DNA of 58,026 bases from Lachnospiraceae bacterium (lineage in GTDB: Bacteria; Bacillota; Clostridia; Lachnospirales; Lachnospiraceae). A model generated the notes under the pieces. The model made no database searches and had not been told where the DNA came from. It saw nothing but the letters and a program-made list of their open reading frames with translations. Shown here piece by piece: positions 52,316 through 58,026 of the stretch. A program made the position numbers and the translations under genes. The stretch spans positions 1-58,026 of the forward strand of contig JAFZLD010000028.1 in assembly GCA_017553505.1 (NCBI GenBank). Direction: 5' to 3'. Position 1 is the stretch's first letter. Every line of letters starts with the position of its first letter.

Positions 52316-54730
52316 TTATAAGCTTTCGGTATTGTCGCAGGTTACGTTGAATTCTATCGTCACGCTCTCTGCATCTGCTGCCTCTATCGTGAGGCTTCCG
52401 CGGCCTTCGCCGAGGGTCTTTACATATGTGCCGCCCATGCCGCCCTTAAGGCTTATTAAGCTTGGTCCGATAAGTTCAATCGCGCCTTCCGCCATAAGTT
52501 TAAGCGGTTCATTGTAAAAGAAAGAGACATTTCCAAACTCATCTGTGGCTTTAATCCTTACAGCCGCAACGTCGTAGGTCTTTCGCTCCACAAGCTCCGT
52601 AAAGTCTGATGTAGCCTCTATAAATATCTTCTTAACGGGCTTCTTGATAAGGGTCTTAACGACCTTACCGTCCTTAATAGCCTCGAAACGATACTCCGTG
52701 GCCTTGGCACCCCAGTCGCCTACATACTTGTTGTAAAGCGGTGTTGCTTTCGACTGGTTCATTGCGTGGAACAGCACAAGCTTGGCCGCAAGTCGCATGA
52801 ACTCTCCCGAAGGATGGCTGAGACCATTCACCGCCACAATATTGAGAGCATTCTTAAGGTCTCTCTTGTAAGCCGCCGAACCGCTCTCGCCTTTCTCTAT
52901 GGCGTCGCCTATGAAGTCATCCACCATGATGGGGCCGTGCGCAAGGTTCTTAAAAGGTGAATCCTCCGCGCGGTATTCCTTAATAAAGCGGTCGTTCTTG
53001 TACATCCTTACGCTGTCGGCGTTCGTATATATCCAGGTAACACCTCTGTTGCACGCGGGATGCTCGCCAATATCCATAGTGGATGAAAGCTCAAGCACCG
53101 GCGTATCTTCCTGAAGCGCGCTGTATATATAAGCCGCAGGCTTTAAATTTCTGAACATGTCAAGAACTCCGTGATAGCAGATTCTGTCTCCGCTTCCGAA
53201 ATCCTTGTGAGTATTGTAATCGGCCATGCACCAGCCAAAAGAACCTGCTATGTCGCTTTCTCCCGCCACAGCATCGAGCACTGTCGCGTGCCGTATCGCA
53301 TGCTCGCGTCTGTGCTCTTCCGTGTCGTAGTTCTTGGTGGGGAACATGTGACCGTTGTATTCGCTTATGAGGTACGCCTTACTCATGTCCGGCGTTACCT
53401 TTTTCTTCTTGTCACAGCCGGCGTTGGTGCCGTCGTGCAGGAAGTCGTTGTATGTGTAGACGTCTTCGAGCAGATTCGACTTCTTAATGCATCTTACGCC
53501 GCCGGTGGCTCTGGTCTTGTCAAGGTCGTGAGCCGCCTGATTGGTAGCCGCATAGAAGAGGTCGTCGTCCGGCGATTCATTGATGCGAACGCCCCAGAGA
53601 ATAATCGAAGGGTGATTACGGTACTGAGCCACCATTTCCCTTGTATTCTCAACGGCTATCTTCTTCCACTCATCATCGCCTATATGCTGCCAGCCCGGAA
53701 TCTCGGTAAAAACAAGCAGACCTATCTCATCACATCTTCTTATAAAGTCATGAGACTGAGGATAATGAGAAGTCCTCACCGCATTAAGCCCAAGCTCACA
53801 CTTAAGCACATCCGCGTCCATAATCTGCATAGACTCGGGCATCGCATAACCCACATAAGGGTAGCTCTGGTGGCGGTTAAGACCGCGAATCTTAATCTTC
53901 TTACCGTTAAGGTAGAACCCGTCAGCCTTAAACGTCGCTGTTCTAAAACCAAAAGCAATCTCCTCGGTATCGAGAATCTCGCCCGACTGCTTTAAAAGCC
54001 TTACCTCAACCGTATATAACTTCGGGTTGTCTATATCCCAAAGGGTAATGTCATCTAAACTTAAGTCAAAAGAAAGCGCCTGCCCGCTCTTTCCTGCATC
54101 AACGGGGCTCTTGCCGAGAAGTTTCTCTTCCAGGTAGGTCGCAACTTCCATGGGTTCTGAAGCGCCTGCCACGGCTCCGCTGTAGGTGAGCTCGGCTGTG
54201 AGAGTCGCTTTATTTTGCGAAAAATCGATGTCGCTGTACACGAATACATCGTCCAAAGAACACTCGTCGGTCACTTCAAGGTATACGTCCCTGTAAATGC
54301 CGCCGTAGGTCATATAATCAATTACAAAGCCGAAAGGGGGCTGGTTAAGCGTTTCGTTACTGTCTACCCTTACCGATATGCGGTTCGGGGCACCGTACAA
54401 AAGCTTATCCGTAAGATCGATTGTAAAAGCGGTATAGCCGCATCTGTGCGTCGTAAGCTTGTCCCTGTTAAGGTAAAGGGTCGCTTCGTGAGCCACTCCT
54501 TCGAAGGTGATTCGCACACGCTTGCCGCGCCAGCCTTCCGGAATCACAACGGTCTTCTCGTAAAGGCTTGTCATCTGATACGCGGACTCGTCGAAACAGT
54601 TAAAGGGAGTGACTGCCACGCTGTGTGGAAGTCTGACTGTCTCGACTGAATTTCCGTCTGTATCGGAAACGAGCTCCGTATCTTCTGAAATGCGGCTGAA
54701 GCGCCAGTCATTATTTAAGTAAATAATCAT
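52316..54730 (-). CDS. Beta-galactosidase-like glycosidase, GH2
   Basis: 804 residues. Order: an N-terminal sugar-binding domain, an immunoglobulin-like domain, and a TIM barrel with acid/base E385 in WGVRINES and nucleophile E457 in ISEYNG. GLNRHQSYPYVG is a GH2 signature. A C-terminal region of about 200 residues adds further beta domains. Beta-galactosidase is most likely given GH36 next door, but beta-glucuronidase or beta-mannosidase cannot be excluded. There is no signal peptide. First enzyme after tetR, 11 bp apart. Confidence 0.92.
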   Translation of the reverse strand: MIIYLNNDWRFSRISEDTELVSDTDGNSVETVRLPHSVAVTPFNCFDESAYQMTSLYEKTVVIPEGWRGKRVRITFEGVAHEATLYLNRDKLTTHRCGYTAFTIDLTDKLLYGAPNRISVRVDSNETLNQPPFGFVIDYMTYGGIYRDVYLEVTDECSLDDVFVYSDIDFSQNKATLTAELTYSGAVAGASEPMEVATYLEEKLLGKSPVDAGKSGQALSFDLSLDDITLWDIDNPKLYTVEVRLLKQSGEILDTEEIAFGFRTATFKADGFYLNGKKIKIRGLNRHQSYPYVGYAMPESMQIMDADVLKCELGLNAVRTSHYPQSHDFIRRCDEIGLLVFTEIPGWQHIGDDEWKKIAVENTREMVAQYRNHPSIILWGVRINESPDDDLFYAATNQAAHDLDKTRATGGVRCIKKSNLLEDVYTYNDFLHDGTNAGCDKKKKVTPDMSKAYLISEYNGHMFPTKNYDTEEHRREHAIRHATVLDAVAGESDIAGSFGWCMADYNTHKDFGSGDRICYHGVLDMFRNLKPAAYIYSALQEDTPVLELSSTMDIGEHPACNRGVTWIYTNADSVRMYKNDRFIKEYRAEDSPFKNLAHGPIMVDDFIGDAIEKGESGSAAYKRDLKNALNIVAVNGLSHPSGEFMRLAAKLVLFHAMNQSKATPLYNKYVGDWGAKATEYRFEAIKDGKVVKTLIKKPVKKIFIEATSDFTELVERKTYDVAAVRIKATDEFGNVSFFYNEPLKLMAEGAIELIGPSLISLKGGMGGTYVKTLGEGRGSLTIEAADAESVTIEFNVTCDNTESL

Positions 54731-54741
54731 TATGGGATCCT

Positions 54742-55326
54742 TTATCTCTTTCGAATTCCTTCAACAACTATGTCAACTACTTCATCAATCGCTTTTTGAT
54801 AAGAAATCTTATTGGAAACTAAGATATCGCGCTGGAAGAATTGCTCAACCGCGGCCTCATACATCAATTTTACCAACAGAATGTTAACGGGTTTCACAAC
54901 GCCTTCCTTCTGTCCCTGCTCAAGAAGGGCTATGGTGGTGTCCCATCCGCTCTCGAGGCGTTTCTCCACTTTCTTGTAGATTACGGGGTACTTGTCCTTA
55001 AGGAGGTAAAGCTTTTCAAAGTCAATCTCCTTGTAGCTCTCGGGCATTACACCGAGAATCTTACGTATCTTATCAAGGGTGGACAAAGAAAGGTCGTTAA
55101 TAACTTCCTGTTCGCTTTTCTTAATACCGTCAAAAAGGTAATCAACCATGGCAAGGAACAGTTCCTCCTTGTCGTTAAAAACAACGTACATGGTCTTCTT
55201 ACTGATATGGCAGTGTGTAGCCACATCGTCCATGGTGAACTTAAGTCCCTTTTTATTGAATAATGTAATGCAGGCCTGCATTATGGATTCTCTTAATTCT
55301 TCTGTACTTTTCTGACTCTTAGGCAT
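54742..55326 (-). CDS. TetR-family regulator of the galactoside operon
   Basis: 194 residues. The N-terminal helix-turn-helix is in FTMDDVATHCHISKKTMYVVF (part), near residues 28-48. The C-terminal ligand domain is not diagnostic. It is the first gene of the GH2-GT-like-GH36-transporter operon, with ribosome binding site GAGGA 6 bp before the ATG. Inverted GGAAAC/GTTTCC half-sites flank its promoter and are good candidates for its own operator, so it probably represses the whole operon. Confidence 0.9.
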   Translation of the reverse strand: MPKSQKSTEELRESIMQACITLFNKKGLKFTMDDVATHCHISKKTMYVVFNDKEELFLAMVDYLFDGIKKSEQEVINDLSLSTLDKIRKILGVMPESYKEIDFEKLYLLKDKYPVIYKKVEKRLESGWDTTIALLEQGQKEGVVKPVNILLVKLMYEAAVEQFFQRDILVSNKISYQKAIDEVVDIVVEGIRKR

Positions 55327-55340
55327 ATTAAATCCTCATT

Positions 55341-55400
55341 GGAAACTGAATTTTAATTTCTGGTTTCCTTTACTGTAACAAATTTTGGAAACTCTTGCAA
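55341..55400 (-). promoter_or_regulatory. Promoter and candidate TetR operators
   Basis: On the minus strand TTGCAA (55395-55400) and TACAGT (55372-55377) are 17 bp apart. Three half-sites of the same motif occur: GGAAAC at 55341-55346, GTTTCC at 55363-55368 and GGAAAC at 55387-55392. The first two form an inverted repeat downstream of the -10, and the last two bracket the -10 box. This spacing suits a TetR-type dimer. Confidence 0.65.
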
Positions 55401-55401
55401 C

Positions 55402-55428
55402 AAAAAAAGCACCGAAAATCGGTGCTTT
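55402..55428 (-). terminator. Terminator of pepD
   Basis: Stem AAAGCACCGA/TCGGTGCTTT with a 3-nt loop followed by TTTTTTTG on the minus strand, about 20 bp after the pepD stop. It isolates pepD from the tetR operon. Confidence 0.93.
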
Positions 55429-55447
55429 CTATTGTGCAAAAGTACTG

Positions 55448-56860
55448 TTACTCTGCTATAACCTTTAATATGTAGTTCCAAACGCGCTCGGCTGAGGATA
55501 ATGATAAGCGCTCCTTGGTAGTATGAATGTCATACATGTTGGGACCAAAACTTATGCAGTCAAGGTCCGGAATCTTGCTTGCAAATACGCCGCATTCAAG
55601 ACCTGCGTGAAGCGCCTGAATCTCAGGCTCTGCGCCGTACATCTCGCGATATACGGAAACCATCTTGTCGCGAAGAGGTGATTCCTTTCTGTATGCCCAG
55701 CCGGGATACTCGCCGCGAACACTGCTGATAGCGTGATGAGTGGTCGCTACATCTATGATGGTCTTGATAAGCTCGTCTTTCTTGGCATCGTCGTTACTGC
55801 GGACGGAAATGCTTAAGGATACACCTCTTTCGTCCATGGAGATGATACCGTGGTTGAGACTGGTCTCTACCAGGCCATCGATGTCCTTGCTCATGGCGAT
55901 GACACCATTCGGGAGACTGGTAAGGAAGTGACTGAGGGTGGTATCGGGATTGCTGTACCACTTAAGGCTCTCGGGCTTAGCAGCAATTCTGTCCATCACG
56001 ATTGAAGCCTTAGTCTCTACGCTTAAGTAATCTTCCAAAGTCTCGTACTTAATAATTTCAAAAAGCTCGGGCTCAACGGGCTTACAAAGAACTATAGCCT
56101 CACAGCAGTTGCAGATAGCGTTATCTGCGGTACCGCCCTTAATATCGTTAAGGCCCATTAAAAGCTTAGCGTCGCTTAATTTCTTAAGTACACGGCCCAT
56201 AAGGACGATAGCATTGGCTCTGCCCTTGTCAATCTCTGTACCTGAGTGACCGCCGAGTAAGCCATCGATAGTAATCTTATAAACAGCGCCGATGTCTCCG
56301 GCAACTTCTGTCATAGGGAACTTAAAATCTACTCTCGCGCCGCCGGCACAACTTACAAGGAAAATACCCTCTTCCTCGGAGTCGATGTTAAGCATTGTCT
56401 TACCCTTACAAGGGGAAACGTCGAGGACAGCCGCGCCGAGCATGCCTACCTCTTCGTCAACAGTTACAACAAGCTCAATTCTCGGCAAAGAAAGTGTCTC
56501 GTCATCCAAAAGCGCAAGACCGTATGCAACGGCTATACCGTCGTCACCGCCAAGGCTGGTTCCTCTTGCATAGAGGAAATCTCCGTCAACCTGAAGGTCT
56601 AAACCTTCGGTAGTCATATCGATGTCTCTGTCTGCATCGTGAACAGCTACCATGTCCATATGTCCCTGAATAATGATGGGAGCCTTGTCCTCACATCCCT
56701 TGGATGCCTCTTTGATAATGATAACGTTATTGGCTTCATCCTGATGATATTCAAGGTTGTGGTCAACTGCAAATTTAACAAGCCAGTCGCTTATTATCTT
56801 GGTATTGCCCGAACCGTGGGGCATGGTGCAGATTTCTTTAAAATAATCTAAATATGTCAT
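55448..56860 (-). CDS. pepD: Aminoacyl-histidine dipeptidase (M20 family)
   Basis: 470 residues. This cytoplasmic zinc dipeptidase hydrolyses Xaa-His and other dipeptides. Metal-site motifs are IQGHMDMVAV, GTSLGGDDGIA and TVDEEVGMLGA, typical of PepD-type M20C enzymes. It starts MTYLDYFKEICTMPHGSGNT, a standard N-terminus for this family. The length is normal. Single gene between rplT and the tetR operon, with a hairpin upstream and a terminator downstream. Confidence 0.94.
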   Translation of the reverse strand: MTYLDYFKEICTMPHGSGNTKIISDWLVKFAVDHNLEYHQDEANNVIIIKEASKGCEDKAPIIIQGHMDMVAVHDADRDIDMTTEGLDLQVDGDFLYARGTSLGGDDGIAVAYGLALLDDETLSLPRIELVVTVDEEVGMLGAAVLDVSPCKGKTMLNIDSEEEGIFLVSCAGGARVDFKFPMTEVAGDIGAVYKITIDGLLGGHSGTEIDKGRANAIVLMGRVLKKLSDAKLLMGLNDIKGGTADNAICNCCEAIVLCKPVEPELFEIIKYETLEDYLSVETKASIVMDRIAAKPESLKWYSNPDTTLSHFLTSLPNGVIAMSKDIDGLVETSLNHGIISMDERGVSLSISVRSNDDAKKDELIKTIIDVATTHHAISSVRGEYPGWAYRKESPLRDKMVSVYREMYGAEPEIQALHAGLECGVFASKIPDLDCISFGPNMYDIHTTKERLSLSSAERVWNYILKVIAE

Positions 56861-56883
56861 TGTCCATTCTCTTTAACGAATCA

Positions 56884-56905
56884 TCCCGCAGATTGCTCTG
56901 CGGGA
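56884..56905 (-). terminator. Hairpin after rplT
   Basis: Perfect 9-bp stem TCCCGCAGA/TCTGCGGGA with a 4-nt loop, between the rplT stop and the pepD start. No T-run follows, so it may terminate weakly or stabilise the ribosomal protein mRNA. Confidence 0.5.
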
Positions 56906-56931
56906 AGTATGTTCGCAATATATACTGTTTC

Positions 56932-57351
56932 TTATGCTTCTGCTGCTTCTGTAGCCTCAGCCTTAGCTGCTGCCTTTTCAGCCTTCTTAGCTTCCTTGTC
57001 GAGAGCCTTCTTAGCTACATCGCAAAGAGTCTTGAAATCCTTAGCATCGTTAACAGCGAGGTCTGCGAGCATCTTTCTGTTCATGTCGATGCCTGCTGCC
57101 TTAAGTCCGAAGATGAACTTTGAATAAGAAAGACCGTTAAGTCTTGCTGCTGCGTTGATACGAGCAATCCAAAGCTGTCTGAACTGACGCTTTCTTTCCT
57201 TACGTCCAGCGTAGGAAGATGTAAGAGCTCTCATAACCGCCTGTTTAGCGGTTCTGTACTGATTAGAACGAGCTCCTCTGTAGCCCTTAGCGAGCTTTAA
57301 TACTCTATTATGCTTCTTCTTGGCATTTAAGCCACCTTTAATTCTTGCCAT
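56932..57351 (-). CDS. rplT: 50S ribosomal protein L20, with Ala/Lys-rich tail
   Basis: Binds 23S rRNA early in large-subunit assembly and usually represses its own operon. The core ([20 protein letters not shown] ... [13 protein letters not shown]) is typical. The family is about 118 residues; this one is 139, the extra being a C-terminal low-complexity run of Ala, Lys and Glu. It follows rpmI by 22 bp. Standard infC-rpmI-rplT order. Confidence 0.97.
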   Translation of the reverse strand: MARIKGGLNAKKKHNRVLKLAKGYRGARSNQYRTAKQAVMRALTSSYAGRKERKRQFRQLWIARINAAARLNGLSYSKFIFGLKAAGIDMNRKMLADLAVNDAKDFKTLCDVAKKALDKEAKKAEKAAAKAEATEAAEA

Positions 57352-57373
57352 TTCTATTCCTCCAATCTACGTC

Positions 57374-57571
57374 TTACATGTAAGGTAAGATCTTCTTCAT
57401 ATTCTTTACATTTGTCTCGTCCGTAATAGCGGGCTTTCTTAAGTTGCGCTTTCTCTTTGTAGACTTCTTGGTTAAGATATGGCGTTTGTAAGCCTTATTT
57501 CTCTTTAACTTACCGGTTCCTGTAACTTTAAAGCGCTTTGCAGCTGCTCTGCTTGTTTTCATCTTGGGCAT
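57374..57571 (-). CDS. rpmI: 50S ribosomal protein L35
   Basis: A 65-residue basic ribosomal protein. It begins [20 protein letters not shown], the family signature, and ends with a KKILPYM-type tail. GGAGGAACAATC precedes the ATG. It lies between infC and rplT, as in most Firmicutes. Confidence 0.97.
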   Translation of the reverse strand: MPKMKTSRAAAKRFKVTGTGKLKRNKAYKRHILTKKSTKRKRNLRKPAITDETNVKNMKKILPYM

Positions 57572-57661
57572 GATTGTTCCTCCTAAGTATTTGAAAATTT
57601 TGTTAGTATGGGATGCGTGCTATCGCGACGCTTTCTCTCAACTTATATATTTTATCCGACG

Positions 57662-58026
57662 TTAGTTCTTCTTGCCGGCTAAAAACATGGTCATGGAACG
57701 GCCTTCAACCTTGGGTGCCTTTTCAACTACGGCCGCATCGGCAAGACCTTCCGCAAAATCATCAAGGATGTGTTTAGATGTCTGCATGTGAGCCATCTCA
57801 CGTCCTCTGAAACGAAGTGTTACCTTAACTCTGTCGCCTTCCTTTAAGAACTTTCTGGCGGCATTAATCTTGGTATTTAAGTCATTGGTATCAATATTGG
57901 GTGTTAAACGAATTTCCTTAATCTCAACTACGTGCTGTTTCTTCTTAGCTTCTTTTTCACGCTTCATCTGCTCGTATTTGAACTTACCGTAGTCTACGCT
58001 GCGGCAAACGGGAGGCTGAGCCGTGG
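57662..58026 (-). CDS. infC: Translation initiation factor IF-3, partial (5' end beyond window)
   Basis: Binds the 30S subunit and checks start codon pairing. The frame stays open to the window edge and encodes PPVCRSVDYGKFKYEQMKRE just upstream of the first in-window ATG (57967), matching the IF-3 linker. The gene is therefore cut by the window end rather than starting at 57967. The C-terminal domain is complete (IRLTPNIDTNDLNTKI, VKVTLRFRGREMAH). The autoregulatory L20 leader expected before infC is not in the window. Confidence 0.96.
   Translation of the reverse strand, partial: TAQPPVCRSVDYGKFKYEQMKREKEAKKKQHVVEIKEIRLTPNIDTNDLNTKINAARKFLKEGDRVKVTLRFRGREMAHMQTSKHILDDFAEGLADAAVVEKAPKVEGRSMTMFLAGKKN

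Overview
The window looks like chromosomal DNA of a Gram-positive anaerobe of the Clostridia, most likely Lachnospiraceae (a Butyrivibrio- or Roseburia-type gut or rumen bacterium). Reasons are the infC-rpmI-rplT block, ClpC and RadA in one operon, a class III (anaerobic) ribonucleotide reductase, QueH instead of QueG, GH51/GH2/GH36/GH16 glycan enzymes, tRNA genes without an encoded CCA, strong GGAGG ribosome binding sites, and almost all genes on one strand. The genus is not resolved. No phage, transposase, CRISPR array or rRNA was seen.

Layout, left to right (nearly everything on the minus strand). 1-350: three tRNA genes (Val, Met, Pro) behind one strong promoter. 353-3273: queH-argS-ispF, tightly packed. 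3325-8218: an unknown protein, a TetR regulator and purL. 8496-10766: a lone plus-strand gene for a large unknown protein with a cyclic-nucleotide-binding-like head, followed by a possible small RNA and two terminators. 11034-13171: malQ and a protease-like protein. 13307-13377: tRNA-Trp. 13441-15958: GH51 arabinofuranosidase with its LacI regulator and two candidate operators. 16031-19845: clpC-radA. 20102-24616: a 1504-residue cell-surface GH16 beta-glucanase. 24789-32057: pyrimidine and purine genes (pyrF-pyrE, then purE-M-N-D) running into a zinc-ribbon/HTH protein and an SH3 membrane protein. 32129-34645: nrdD with a fused glutaredoxin-like domain and two NrdR boxes. 34774-39917: a TPR lipoprotein, a PurF-like enzyme that has lost its glutaminase active site, a cluster of 36-bp palindromes, an RmlC-like epimerase, a kinase-like P-loop protein, a YdcF protein and an unlisted 48-residue membrane protein. 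40023-41618: a very acidic repeat protein behind an attenuator-like leader. 41882-46893: hypB, a large Fe-S flavoprotein, hypA and a DUF5692-like membrane protein, with no hydrogenase. 46967-55326: a TetR-controlled galactoside operon (GH2, a GT-B-like protein, GH36, GPH transporter). 55448-58026: pepD, rplT, rpmI and the 3' part of infC.

How they fit together: the window supplies nucleotides (purL, purE, purM, purN, purD, pyrE, pyrF, nrdD), takes up and cleaves plant or algal glycans (GH16 outside the cell; GH51, GH2, GH36 and MalQ inside) and keeps translation and protein quality control running (tRNAs, argS, queH, ribosomal proteins, clpC, radA). The most promising undescribed items are the nickel-chaperone cluster without a hydrogenase, the glutaminase-dead PurF paralog, the 36-bp palindrome family, and the large unknown gene at 8496. 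Database searches were not possible, so family names rest on motifs recognised by eye.
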